A stretch of DNA of 64,000 nt from Paraburkholderia sediminicola. GTDB lineage: Bacteria; Pseudomonadota; Gammaproteobacteria; Burkholderiales; Burkholderiaceae. Below, piece after piece: positions 8,013 to 17,016 of the stretch. Each line of letters opens with the position of its first letter. The stretch's first letter is position 1. The stretch covers positions 310,001 to 374,000 of the forward strand of contig NZ_CADIKC010000009.1 of assembly GCF_902859805.1 (NCBI RefSeq), written 5' to 3'. The notes beneath the pieces were generated by a model, which was not told where the DNA came from, ran no database searches, and saw nothing but the letters and a program-made list of their open reading frames with translations. The translations under genes were made by a program, and so were the position numbers.

Positions 8013-8854
8013 TGAATAACGACCACGATTCCAGCTTGCCTGAAGGGCCCGATCTTCGAGCGCTGTCGGCGTTTGTCGACGGCGAATTGCCGCCCGGGGA
8101 GCGCGCCGCGATCGAGGCGCAACTGGCGCAGCAGCCGCAGGCTGCCGCGAGAGTGGCGGCGTGGCGCGCGCAGAAAGCGGCGCTGCAGGCGCTGTGCGGC
8201 GCGCCGCAGCGCAGCGAGCACAGTGAGAGCGCCGGACAGGGCGACGCGGACGACGAGCCGGCTTTCATCGTTGTGCGGCGGACGACGCCGTGGTGGCAAC
8301 GCGTCGGTCTTGCGGCGTGCTGGCTCGCGGCCGGCGCGGGTCTCGCGCTAGCCCTGGGGCCGCTCGCTCCGCGTCTGACGGGCGGCGCGTGGAATGGGCT
8401 GGGCGGCCAGCCGCCGAGCTTTGCCGAGCGCGCCGATATCGCCTACGCGGTGTACACGCCCGAGCGGCGTCATCCCGTCGAAGTCGCCGCGAACGAGGAA
8501 GAGCATCTGATCAACTGGCTGTCCAAACGCCTGAACCGGCCGCTGTCGGTGCCGTCATTGCAGGAGTACGGTTACTCGCTGGTGGGCGGGCGTCTGTTGC
8601 CCGGCGAAGCGGGACCTGCCGCGCAGTTCATGTACGAAAATACCAGCGGCGCGCGCCTCACGCTGTACATCACCGGAATTGCTCGCGACGAAACCGCATT
8701 CCGCCTGTTCCGCGACGGTAACCGCCGAACCTTCTACTGGGTTAGCGACCGCATGGGCTACGCGCTATCCGGGCCGATTTCGGAAGACAAGCTGCGCTCG
8801 ATTGCCATCGAAGTGTGCAGCGCGCTCGGCGGCAAGCCGGAGGCCTGGCAGTAG
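8012..8854 (+). CDS. Anti-sigma factor, single-pass membrane protein
   Basis: Protein of 280 residues beginning with a short cytoplasmic anti-sigma-type domain (LRALSAFVDGELPPGERAAI, about residues 15-50). It has one transmembrane helix (about 93-113, VGLAACWLAAGAGLALALG) and a periplasmic domain of about 165 residues. No HxxxCxxC zinc motif is present, so it is not a ZAS-type redox sensor. The ATG overlaps the sigma factor stop by one base, the usual arrangement of a sigma/anti-sigma pair. By family logic it should hold the sigma factor inactive until an envelope signal arrives; the signal is unknown. Confidence 0.85.
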   Translation: MNNDHDSSLPEGPDLRALSAFVDGELPPGERAAIEAQLAQQPQAAARVAAWRAQKAALQALCGAPQRSEHSESAGQGDADDEPAFIVVRRTTPWWQRVGLAACWLAAGAGLALALGPLAPRLTGGAWNGLGGQPPSFAERADIAYAVYTPERRHPVEVAANEEEHLINWLSKRLNRPLSVPSLQEYGYSLVGGRLLPGEAGPAAQFMYENTSGARLTLYITGIARDETAFRLFRDGNRRTFYWVSDRMGYALSGPISEDKLRSIAIEVCSALGGKPEAWQ

Positions 8855-9103
8855 CGCTGAACGCACGGCAGGCACATCATCGGATTGCCGCTGCAACACG
8901 TGGTAACAGAAACGCGGTGCGTTCGCGCGCGCCGTCGGAATAGGGTCGCGCGGCGCTACGTTTACTCGATGCAGGATCATGCTGTCCCGCCTTGCAATCT
9001 CGCTGGTACGGCAGGGTCTCGTGCGAGGCAAACCGACGGGGTCTTTACGGTGTCGATACGCTTTTTGCGAGTCGCAACGCCGGCGCGTCGAGGCAGCGAA
9101 ATC

Positions 9104-9583
9104 ATGCTTACTTCTCATCAGTTCGGCACGGGGCTGCGTTTCGGCGTAGCGTGTCTGTGCCTGGGCGCCGTTTACGCGGCGCCGGTCGAAGCGCAATCGG
9201 ATGCGCCGTCGACTGACACGTCGACCTGCCGCTTCGTGGTGGGTCAGGCGGAAATCGACGGCGTCATGCAGCAGGTCAGCGGCCGCGCTTGCCTGCAGCC
9301 CGACGGCAGCTGGCAGATCGTCGAAGACGATGCCGCTGCGCTGGCCTTGGCGCCGGCGCCGGTGTATTACTACGATCCGTGGTACTGGGGACCGCCGGTG
9401 ATATTTGGCGGTGTGTCGGTCGTTTTCGTCGACCGCTTTCATCATTTTCATCACATGGATCATGTGCATTATGTGCGCGGATCATTTGGAATGGGCGGGC
9501 ACGGTGGCTGGCATGGCGGCGGGTCGACGCACATGTGGGGCGGCATGTCGCATGGCGGTGGTGGCGGTGGAATGCACCGCTAG
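9104..9583 (+). CDS. Secreted His/Gly-rich protein of unknown function
   Basis: Exported protein of about 159 residues. The ATG at 9104 gives a normal signal peptide cleaved near PVEAQ; the longer upstream frame is Arg-rich and not credible. The middle region contains two cysteines and a short beta-like segment (FVVGQAEIDGVMQQVSGRACL), then a Tyr/Trp/Pro patch (VYYYDPWYWGPP). The C-terminal third is His and Gly rich (FHHFHHMDHVHY, HGGWHGGG), which suggests metal binding. No family was recognised. It lies 45 nt before the flavoprotein gene on the same strand. Confidence 0.6.
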   Translation: MLTSHQFGTGLRFGVACLCLGAVYAAPVEAQSDAPSTDTSTCRFVVGQAEIDGVMQQVSGRACLQPDGSWQIVEDDAAALALAPAPVYYYDPWYWGPPVIFGGVSVVFVDRFHHFHHMDHVHYVRGSFGMGGHGGWHGGGSTHMWGGMSHGGGGGGMHR

Positions 9584-9628
9584 CTTGCCGCCGCACCTGC
9601 GCACACGTATCGCCGCAAAGGAGATGCC

Positions 9629-11206
9629 TTGACGCGTAGCTTGCCGCCGAAAGTTTCCGCCGCCGGGTTCGATCGCGCGCTCGCCGGCTGGCGCGCGATC
9701 GTCGGCGAGTCGCACGTGGTGACCTCGGCCGCCGGGCTCGCCTCCTACCTCGATCCGTTCGCGCCCGGCGAGCGCGAAGCGTTCTCCGCGTCGGCCGCGC
9801 TGCTGCCCGCATCGGTCGACGAGATTCGCGCGGTGTTGCGGATTGCCAATCAATTTCGCATTCCGTTGTGGACGGTCTCGACCGGACGCAACTTCGCGTA
9901 CGGCGGCGCCGCGCCGCGGCTGGCGGGTTCGGTCGTGCTCGATCTGCAACGGATGAATCGCATCATCGAAGTGAACGAGACGCTCGCCTACGCGTTGGTC
10001 GAACCAGGTGTCAGCTACTTCGATCTCTACGCGCATCTGCGCGAAAAAGGCTACAAGCTGTGGGTCGATCCGCCCGCGGCGGGTTGGGGCAGTGTGGTCG
10101 GCAATACGCTCGAGCGCGGTTTTGGCTATACCGCGTACGGTGATCACGCTGCAACGCAGTGCGGCATGGAAGTGGTGCTTGCCAACGGCGACGTGTTAAG
10201 AACCGGGATGGGCGGAATCGAAATCGGCACCGCGTGGCAACTGTATCAACCAGGCTTTGGGCCTTCCTTCGATGCGATGTTCATGCAGTCGAACTACGGC
10301 ATCGTCACCAAGCTCGGTGTCTGGCTGATGCCCGCGCCGCCCGCGTATCTGCTCGGCGAAATCCAGTTCCGGCACGAAGAGGACCTCGAAACGATCGTCG
10401 ATATTTTGCGGCCATTGCGGCTCGATGAAACGATCCGTAACAACGCAGTGATCGAAGGCGGTTTGCGCCGGGCCGCGGGACTCTCGGCCCGGCAGCAGTG
10501 GTACGAAGGCAAGGGTGCGATGCCCGAAAGCGCGGTGGCGGCCATGCTCGACAAGCTGAACGTGGGCCGCTGGAATCTTCATTTCGCGCTATACGGCACG
10601 CCTGAATTGATCGACGCGCGTTATGCGATCGTGCAGCGCGCGTTCGCTCGCGTGCCGCAGGCGAAACTGTCGGCGGTTCGTTATAAGGGCGATGCGCAAC
10701 CCACCGCGGGCGGCGATCGCAACCTGGCGGGCATCCCCGCGATGAGCGCGTTTCGCATGCTCGACTGGCGCGGCGGCGCGGGCGCGCATGTGGACTTCGC
10801 GCCGGTGTGCCCGGCGACCGGGCGCGACGCGCTGCGCCAATATTCGATGGTCAAGACGCGCGCGGCGGAATACGGCTTCGATTACTACGGCGGTTTTACG
10901 GCAGGCGTGCGTCATCTGCATCACATCTTCGCGGCGATCTTCGACCGCGACGACGCCAATCAGGTCGAGCAGGCTGGTGCTCTATTGCGTTCGCTGATGA
11001 GCGATGCGCGCGCGGCAGGTTACGGCGAATATCGCGCGCATCTCGCGTATATGGATTTCGCGGCGGCGCAGTACAGTTTCAACGACGGCGCGTTGCTGCG
11101 GCTCTCGGAAACAATCAAGGACGCACTGGACCCGAACGGTATTCTCGCGCCGGGCAAGCAGGGGATCTGGCCGGCGGCGTGGCGCGACCGGCGGGGTTAT
11201 ACGTGA
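9629..11206 (+). CDS. FAD-linked oxidase of the vanillyl-alcohol oxidase / 4-cresol dehydrogenase family
   Basis: Flavoprotein of 525 residues related to vanillyl-alcohol oxidase, eugenol oxidase and the flavoprotein subunit of p-cresol methylhydroxylase, which oxidise the side chain of para-substituted phenols. The FAD-binding PCMH-type domain is seen with WTVSTGRNFAYGGAAPR and NTLERGFGYTAYGDH. The C-terminal cap includes GEYRAHLAYMDF, whose Tyr-Arg pair matches the active-site pair of the family, and DPNGILAPGKQGIWP. The start is TTG at 9629 with a strong AAAGGAG site 6 nt upstream. No cytochrome c gene is adjacent, which favours an oxidase over a dehydrogenase. The substrate is not known. 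Confidence 0.85.
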   Translation: MTRSLPPKVSAAGFDRALAGWRAIVGESHVVTSAAGLASYLDPFAPGEREAFSASAALLPASVDEIRAVLRIANQFRIPLWTVSTGRNFAYGGAAPRLAGSVVLDLQRMNRIIEVNETLAYALVEPGVSYFDLYAHLREKGYKLWVDPPAAGWGSVVGNTLERGFGYTAYGDHAATQCGMEVVLANGDVLRTGMGGIEIGTAWQLYQPGFGPSFDAMFMQSNYGIVTKLGVWLMPAPPAYLLGEIQFRHEEDLETIVDILRPLRLDETIRNNAVIEGGLRRAAGLSARQQWYEGKGAMPESAVAAMLDKLNVGRWNLHFALYGTPELIDARYAIVQRAFARVPQAKLSAVRYKGDAQPTAGGDRNLAGIPAMSAFRMLDWRGGAGAHVDFAPVCPATGRDALRQYSMVKTRAAEYGFDYYGGFTAGVRHLHHIFAAIFDRDDANQVEQAGALLRSLMSDARAAGYGEYRAHLAYMDFAAAQYSFNDGALLRLSETIKDALDPNGILAPGKQGIWPAAWRDRRGYT

Positions 11207-11249
11207 GGCGCGTAAGGCGCGTGAGTCAGCGAGCGAGGGGGAACAGGCG

Positions 11250-11657
11250 ATGGACCGACGCGCTTTCATGATGACCGGCGCATGGCTCTCGAGCGCGGCA
11301 GGGGGCGCGTGGCCGTGGCTTGCCGATGCAGCTGCTCGCCGTGACACGCTCGCCGTGATCGATTCCACGCTCGCGGGCGGCCCGGCATTCGCCGACTACG
11401 TGGCACGCATGAAGCTAAGCGTCTTCGAAGCCGGTGACGACATCGGCGCGCTCTGGTACACGACACTTGCGCTGCGTTTCAGGCAGACGCCCGCGCAAAC
11501 GCCAGCGTCGCTGATCGGCCTCACACGCGCATCCGATTACTTCGTGCTCAGGGAACTGGCCACCCGCGTAGGCCAACTGATCGAGCACAGCCATGAGCAG
11601 GGCGCGGGGCCCGTCGCACATGTCGCCTTCGCACTGACGCCCCGCCTTATCCTCTAG
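11250..11657 (+). CDS. Small exported protein with Tat-like leader
   Basis: Protein of 135 residues whose N-terminus, MDRRAFMMTGAWLSSAAGG, resembles a twin-arginine leader, with cleavage probable after ADAAA. The mature part is about 105 residues, mostly helical, and has no CxxCH haem motif or cysteine pair, so it is not the cytochrome partner expected for p-cresol methylhydroxylase. It lies 43 nt after the flavoprotein gene and is probably cotranscribed with it. Tat export would suit a cofactor-binding or prefolded subunit. The family was not recognised. The stop is only 4 nt from the stop of the convergent DUF1571 gene. Confidence 0.6.
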   Translation: MDRRAFMMTGAWLSSAAGGAWPWLADAAARRDTLAVIDSTLAGGPAFADYVARMKLSVFEAGDDIGALWYTTLALRFRQTPAQTPASLIGLTRASDYFVLRELATRVGQLIEHSHEQGAGPVAHVAFALTPRLIL

Positions 11658-11661
11658 AACC

Positions 11662-12687
11662 CTAGAACTTATAAGCCTTGTTCTTCGGATCGAAAGTCGA
11701 GTCGTCGAACGTTTTCGGCGTGATGCTTTCGAAGACGATCTTCTCGAAGATCTTGCCGTCGTTGTCATAAGACTCGACAGTGCGGAAATACGGATGCCGC
11801 AGATCCAGCCCGAGCGTTTCTTTCTTCGCATAGAACTGCGGCTGGCCGTTCGGCGTTTCGAAGGTGAAGGCGACCACGCGCACGCCGTCGATCGTTTTCA
11901 CTTCCACCTGGGTCGAGCGCGGTAAGCCGGCCTCAATGAATTTTTTGCCTTCGGAGAGGTACTGACCGGCTATGTATTCGGTGCCCAGATCGCGCACCTG
12001 GTGGTTCGATTGTGCACGGGCGAGCGCGCCGTTCAGTGAGGTCCATAGCGGCATCACGTTCATGATGCCGCCAAGGTGGCCATACATTTCGTCGGTGCGT
12101 TTGGACTCGTCGTAGATGATTTCCTGGCCGGCGTGCGCGCCGTCGGGCAGCCACTTCGCGTAGATTCGCAGCGGATCGTGGGCGATGCGCACCAGCATGT
12201 GATCGGGCTTGTCGGGCCACTGGCCGTGAATGCGTTCCGAGCGCGACATGGTGAACTCGTACGACGGAAAACCGTTCGGCCCTTCCTTGATGTAGCGCGG
12301 CAACGCAAGCGGATCGAGCGACTGGAACAGGGCGACCAGTTGCGCGTCGTCGAGCTTCTCCATGGCGCCGCTCTGTTGCGCGGCGCGCAGCCACTTGACC
12401 TGCTGATCGAGCGTGAGCTTGCCAGCCTGCGAGGACGGGATGGAGGGCGCCTTGACGTTGCTGGCGGTGTCGAGCGCGGGCGGCGTGTCGTCGTTCTGCG
12501 CGAACGCCGCCGGGGTTGCCAGCATGGCGACACTGGCCACCAGCGCGCCGATCAGCAGTCTCCGTGACGAAACCGCACGCCATGAGGCGGCGAGAGACGC
12601 GCCCAACGTAGCGGTCTCCGACGAAAAACGGGCGAGGCGCATGAAGGCCGGCGAGCGGCTCGAGCGTACGGACATGCTGTGCTTCAT
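11662..12687 (-). CDS. DUF1571 family exported protein
   Basis: Exported protein of 341 residues matching DUF1571, a family of unknown function often found with lipid genes in Burkholderia. After a long Ser/Arg-rich N-terminus, a signal segment (LLIGALVASVAMLATPAAFAQ) precedes a mature domain of about 270 residues with conserved stretches such as SRSERIHGQWPDKPDHMLVR and GQEIIYDESKRTDEMYGH. The ATG at 12687 has GGAGAG just upstream; the ATG at 12675 is an alternative. The gene follows fadD by 50 nt on the same strand and is probably the last gene of the fatty-acid degradation cluster. An outer-envelope lipid role is only inferred. Confidence 0.78.
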   Translation of the reverse strand: MKHSMSVRSSRSPAFMRLARFSSETATLGASLAASWRAVSSRRLLIGALVASVAMLATPAAFAQNDDTPPALDTASNVKAPSIPSSQAGKLTLDQQVKWLRAAQQSGAMEKLDDAQLVALFQSLDPLALPRYIKEGPNGFPSYEFTMSRSERIHGQWPDKPDHMLVRIAHDPLRIYAKWLPDGAHAGQEIIYDESKRTDEMYGHLGGIMNVMPLWTSLNGALARAQSNHQVRDLGTEYIAGQYLSEGKKFIEAGLPRSTQVEVKTIDGVRVVAFTFETPNGQPQFYAKKETLGLDLRHPYFRTVESYDNDGKIFEKIVFESITPKTFDDSTFDPKNKAYKF

Positions 12688-12737
12688 GAATCTCTCCGAA
12701 AGGATGGCGCAAGGCGTGGTACCAGGCGCCTTGCCTG

Positions 12738-14543
12738 TCAGGCAGGTTTTTGCTTCGCGAGTTCCTCGTCGCGCAGCGCGCGGCGCAGAATTTTGCCGAC
12801 ATTGGTTTGCGGCAGCTCGTCGCGGAACTCGACGAGCTTCGGCACCTTGTATCCCGTGAGGTTCTTGCGGCAATGGGCGATCACCTGTTCCGCGGTCAGC
12901 GACGGATTGCGCTTGACGATGAATACCTTCACGCGCTCGCCTTGCGCGGCATCGGGCACGCCGATTGCGGCGACTTCGCGCACATCCGGAAGCATCGCGA
13001 TCACGTCTTCGATTTCGTTCGGATAGACGTTGAAGCCCGACACCAGGATCATGTCTTTCTTCCGGTCGATCAGGCGGATGAAGCCGCGCGAATCCATCAC
13101 GCCGATGTCGCCGGTAGCGAGCCAGCCGTCGTCGTCTATCGCCTTGGCGGTTTCTTCCGGGCGATTCCAGTAGCCTTTCATCACCTGTGGACCCTTCACG
13201 CACAGTTCGCCGGCTTCACCAATGTTTGCCCACGACCCGTCGTCTTTCCTGAAGCGTACGTGCGTGGACGGCGCGGGCAAACCGATCGAGCCTTCGAAGT
13301 CGCGCAGATTGGTCAGGTCCACCGGATTCATCGACACGATCGGCGAGCACTCGGTCAGCCCATAGCCTTCGATGATCGGCTTGCCGGTGACCGCCTTGAA
13401 GCGATCGGCGACCGACTTCTGCGTGGCCATGCCGCCGGCCATCGCGAGTTTCAGGTTCGAAAAGTCGCGCTTGCAGAACTCTTCGTTGTCGAGGAACGCG
13501 TTGTAGAGCGTGTTCACCGCGGTGATGCCGGTAAATTTCTCGTGACGGATGATCATCATCACGCGCTTCATGTCGCGTGGATTGGCAATCAGGATGTTGC
13601 GCCCGCCGAGGCCCATGAAGATCAGGGCGTTCACCGTCAACGAATAGATGTGATAGAGCGGTAGCGGCGTGAGCACCGTTTCGATATCGCCGCTCAACTG
13701 CCCTTCGGACCAGACCTTCGCCTGCAGCAGGTTGGCGATGATGTTCCTGTGCGTGAGCATCGCGCCTTTGGCCACGCCCGTGGTGCCGCCGGTGTATTGC
13801 AGGAAGGCGATGTCATTGTGCGTGGGTCGCACAGGTGTCAGCGGCCGCGTGTAACCGATCGAGAGCGCGTCCAGCAGCGGCACCGCTTTCGGCAGCTTGT
13901 ATTCCGGCACCATCTTCTTCACATGGCGCAGCATGAAATTGAGCAGACGTCCCTTCAGATTCAGGCCGTCGGCGAGCAGATCGCCGAGACCCGTCACGAT
14001 AACGTTCTGTATTTTGGTGCCGGGCAGTGCGTCTTCGACGGTCTTCGCGAAGTTCTCGAACACGATGATGGTTTGCGCGCCGCTGTCCTTCAACTGATGC
14101 GCGAGTTCGCGCACCGTGTAGAGCGGATTCACGTTGACCACTACGCCGCCCGCCTTGAGCACGCCGAACAGCGACACTGGATACTGGAACGTATTCGGCA
14201 GCATGATCGCGACGCGCTCGCCGGGCTTCACGCCGATGCTTTGCAGATACGCGGCAAACGCAGCCGCCTTGCGGCCGAGCTCGCCATACGTCATGTTCGC
14301 GCCGACGCTCACATAGGCAACGCGCTCGCGAAACTGCGCGATGCATTCGTCGAAGAACTGCGCGACCGACTCGTACTGGTTGACGTCGATCTCATGCGGG
14401 ACGTCTGCCGGATAGGACGTGTACCAGATGCCGTCGGTATTGGGCGCGCGATTCGCCGCCTGACTGGGCGCCGGGTCCGCAGTATTTGCGAGCGGTGCGG
14501 ATCCGGCGGGGGGCGAGAGCGGGACTTGCGTGGGCTGGGTCAT
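12738..14543 (-). CDS. fadD: Long-chain fatty acid:CoA ligase (FadD-type)
   Basis: Acyl-CoA synthetase of 601 residues that activates free fatty acids with ATP and CoA before beta-oxidation. It shows the AMP-binding signature LQYTGGTTGVAKGAMLTHRN, the adenylate motif IEGYGLTECSPIVS, the hinge GWLATGDIG and the C-terminal catalytic Lys region NVGKILRRALRD. The N-terminus carries about 35 extra Pro/Ala/Ser-rich residues before the domain starts. The length is otherwise normal. The gene is between the thiolase and DUF1571 genes in a leftward cluster containing all beta-oxidation steps. The long-chain preference is inferred from the family and context. Confidence 0.9.
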   Translation of the reverse strand: MTQPTQVPLSPPAGSAPLANTADPAPSQAANRAPNTDGIWYTSYPADVPHEIDVNQYESVAQFFDECIAQFRERVAYVSVGANMTYGELGRKAAAFAAYLQSIGVKPGERVAIMLPNTFQYPVSLFGVLKAGGVVVNVNPLYTVRELAHQLKDSGAQTIIVFENFAKTVEDALPGTKIQNVIVTGLGDLLADGLNLKGRLLNFMLRHVKKMVPEYKLPKAVPLLDALSIGYTRPLTPVRPTHNDIAFLQYTGGTTGVAKGAMLTHRNIIANLLQAKVWSEGQLSGDIETVLTPLPLYHIYSLTVNALIFMGLGGRNILIANPRDMKRVMMIIRHEKFTGITAVNTLYNAFLDNEEFCKRDFSNLKLAMAGGMATQKSVADRFKAVTGKPIIEGYGLTECSPIVSMNPVDLTNLRDFEGSIGLPAPSTHVRFRKDDGSWANIGEAGELCVKGPQVMKGYWNRPEETAKAIDDDGWLATGDIGVMDSRGFIRLIDRKKDMILVSGFNVYPNEIEDVIAMLPDVREVAAIGVPDAAQGERVKVFIVKRNPSLTAEQVIAHCRKNLTGYKVPKLVEFRDELPQTNVGKILRRALRDEELAKQKPA

Positions 14544-14681
14544 CGGTCGTCTCCTGAAGCAGTCGCTTCATCGGTTTGTATGCTGGTCTTGCAGCCAGTC
14601 ATTGAAGTCATCAAGGCCGCAATCAAAACGGTCATTGCTGCAGCCTTCGAAATAAGGCATTCATTGAAACACGCGCGACGC

Positions 14682-15983
14682 TCAGCGTTCCAGAATTGCC
14701 ACCACGCCCTGGCCACCCGCCGCGCAGATCGAGATCAGTCCGCGCGCGGTGCCGGCCGGCTTGTCGAGTTGCGCGAGCATCTTTGCGAGTCCGGCGACGA
14801 TACGGCCGCCCGTGGCGGCAAACGGATGGCCGGTGGCAAGCGAGCTGCCATTCACATTCAATTTTGCCCGATCGATCGCGCCGAGCGGCCCGGGCAGACC
14901 GAGCTGCGTGCGGCAATACTCGTCATCCTGCCACGCCGCGAGCGTGCACAACACTTGCGCCGCGAAGGCTTCGTGAATTTCGTATAGATCGAAGTCCTGC
15001 AAGGTGAGCCCGGCGCGCGCCAGCATGCGCGGCACTGCGTAGGCGGGCGCCATCAGCAAGCCTTCCTTCTTGTCGAAAAAGTCGACGGCGGCGGTTTCGG
15101 ACCAGCTCAGATACGCCAGCACCGGCAGGCCATGTCTGGCTGCCCATTCTTCGCTTGCGAGCAGCACGGCGGAAGCGCCGTCGGTCAGCGGTGTCGAATT
15201 GCCGGCGGTCAGCGTACCCGCGTCGCGATCGAATACCGGCTTCAGACCGGAGAGTTTTTCGAGCGTCAGGTCGGAACGCAGATTGTTGTCGCGCGCAAGG
15301 CCGCGATACGGTGTCATCAGATCGTTGACGAAACCACGTGCGTAAGCCTCGGTGAGCTTGCGGTGACTCTCGTAAGCGAGCACGTCCTGCGCTTCGCGCG
15401 AGATGTTCCAGCGCTTGGCCATCAGCTCGCAATGCTCGCCCATCGAAAGCCCTGTGCGCGGCTCGCCGTTGCGCGGCAACAGCGGCTTGAAGAACATGCC
15501 CGGCCGCAGTTTGGCAAGGGCACCGACACGTTGGCCGGTGCTCCTGCTGCGATTCGCTTCCAGCAGGATCTTGCGCATGCGCTCATTGACACCGATCGGT
15601 GCATCGGAGGTCGTATCGACGCCGCCCGCGATGCCCACTTCGATCTGCCCGAGCGCGATCTTGTTTGCGACGAGAATGGCCGCTTCCAGCCCGGTGCCGC
15701 AAGCCTGCTGCACATCGTAGGCAGGCGTTTCCCTGGCGAGCGTGGTGGACAGTACGGATTCACGCGTCAGGTTGAAGTCGCGCGAATGTTTGATGACGGC
15801 GCCGGCCGCCACTTCGCCCAAACGTTCGCCGTGCAGGTTGTAGCGGTCGATCAGGCCTTGCAGCGTGAAGGTCAGCATGTCGTGGTTCGACGCGGTCGCG
15901 TAAGCGGTGTTCGAGCGGGCAAACGGAATCCGGTTACCGCCGATGATGGCGACGCGGCGCACGGCGGGCAGCGGGTTGGACAT
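14682..15983 (-). CDS. fadI: Acetyl-CoA C-acyltransferase (FadI-type thiolase)
   Basis: Thiolase of 433 residues that cleaves 3-ketoacyl-CoA with CoA to release acetyl-CoA, the last step of the beta-oxidation cycle. The nucleophilic cysteine is in QQACGTGLEA (Cys95). The His of YEIHEAFAAQ, the motif NGSSLATGHPFAATGGR and the C-terminal catalytic Cys of ISICAAGGQG (about Cys420) are all present. The length matches FadI-type thiolases better than shorter biosynthetic ones. It is followed by fadD after 138 nt and preceded by the MaoC hydratase gene, consistent with a single catabolic unit. Confidence 0.9.
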   Translation of the reverse strand: MSNPLPAVRRVAIIGGNRIPFARSNTAYATASNHDMLTFTLQGLIDRYNLHGERLGEVAAGAVIKHSRDFNLTRESVLSTTLARETPAYDVQQACGTGLEAAILVANKIALGQIEVGIAGGVDTTSDAPIGVNERMRKILLEANRSRSTGQRVGALAKLRPGMFFKPLLPRNGEPRTGLSMGEHCELMAKRWNISREAQDVLAYESHRKLTEAYARGFVNDLMTPYRGLARDNNLRSDLTLEKLSGLKPVFDRDAGTLTAGNSTPLTDGASAVLLASEEWAARHGLPVLAYLSWSETAAVDFFDKKEGLLMAPAYAVPRMLARAGLTLQDFDLYEIHEAFAAQVLCTLAAWQDDEYCRTQLGLPGPLGAIDRAKLNVNGSSLATGHPFAATGGRIVAGLAKMLAQLDKPAGTARGLISICAAGGQGVVAILER

Positions 15984-16093
15984 GCTTGGCTCCTTTGGGT
16001 CGTTCCCTGGTTATTGAATGGGGCGAACGGTGCGAACGAGACGAATGGTGAGTCGTGTACGGTGACGAAAACATGCGCGTACCTGTGCGGCCC

Positions 16094-17014
16094 TCATAGC
16101 AACTTCCATTGCATACGGCCGCGCAAATGCGGTTTTTCTCCGGCAATATCGCGCACCTCGATGTCGCGCTCGATCAGCGAAGGCGATGCGCTCCAGAGCG
16201 ACGCCTCGCCCGGCAGCAGCATCGGCAATTTGAATTCGGCACTCAAGGTGGCCTCGGCGAGCGGTTTCGGCGGTTGCAGCGCGGCGGCGGCGCGCGCCAG
16301 CGTCCACATGCCATGGGCAATCGCACGCGGGAAGCCAAATGCCTTCGCGGATAGGGCGGTGAGGTGAATTGGGTTGTAGTCGCCGGACACGCGCGCATAG
16401 TCGCGGCCCAGTTGCGGCGGCAGTTGCCAGCGCGAGATGCGTTCTAGCGCGTCGTGCCCGAGTTCCAGCGGCGCGAGCGGACTGCCGCTCGCCGGCACGC
16501 CGCGCTTCAGATAGACGCTGTCACCATCCCAAACCGCTTCGCCGCGGCGGTACATGCGGGTATGCAGCACGAACGCCTGGCCCTTGTCGTGACGCAGCAG
16601 CGCGCCGAATTCCACCTCGACGCGCAGCATGTCCTTATAGGTGAGCGGCCGGCGCAGCCGCACGTGGTTCGCCAGATGCACGAGGCCGAGCGCCGGCCAG
16701 GGAAACGCCGGGTCGGTGAGCATCAGCAGATGCAGCGGGAAGGCCAGCAGATGCGGATACGTGAGCGGCACGCCATGTTCGGGGATGAAGCCGCAGACCC
16801 GCGAATAACGCCAGATCGGCCCGGGGTCGAGGGCCACCGCCGGACGCACGAGGCGCAATGCCGGCAGCTGCGTGTCACGCCCGCGTTTGACGATGCCGGA
16901 CAACGCGCGCCCATACAGCTTCGCTGGCGCGGGCAATTGCTCGATGACGACGGTCTTCGGCCGGGCCGCGCCCGCTGCGTGACCACCCCGGAACGGATCA
17001 CCCGGTTCACCCAT
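16094..17014 (-). CDS. MaoC-type enoyl-CoA hydratase
   Basis: Hot-dog fold hydratase of 306 residues with two hot-dog repeats, as in type-2 enoyl-CoA hydratases. The second repeat contains the hydratase signature YARVSGDYNPIHLTALSA with the catalytic Asp and His, then the IAHGMW segment. The reaction is hydration of trans-2-enoyl-CoA to (R)-3-hydroxyacyl-CoA. The ATG at 17014 lies 2 nt after the fabG stop, and the longer upstream frame overlaps fabG. Together with fabG, fadE and thiolase it completes an R-specific beta-oxidation route. Confidence 0.85.
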   Translation of the reverse strand: MGEPGDPFRGGHAAGAARPKTVVIEQLPAPAKLYGRALSGIVKRGRDTQLPALRLVRPAVALDPGPIWRYSRVCGFIPEHGVPLTYPHLLAFPLHLLMLTDPAFPWPALGLVHLANHVRLRRPLTYKDMLRVEVEFGALLRHDKGQAFVLHTRMYRRGEAVWDGDSVYLKRGVPASGSPLAPLELGHDALERISRWQLPPQLGRDYARVSGDYNPIHLTALSAKAFGFPRAIAHGMWTLARAAAALQPPKPLAEATLSAEFKLPMLLPGEASLWSASPSLIERDIEVRDIAGEKPHLRGRMQWKLL

Positions 17015-17016
17015 GA

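Noticed and set aside
13749-14987. Rightward 412-residue open frame
   Set aside because: Antisense to fadD and the start of the thiolase gene; both real genes have full domain evidence.
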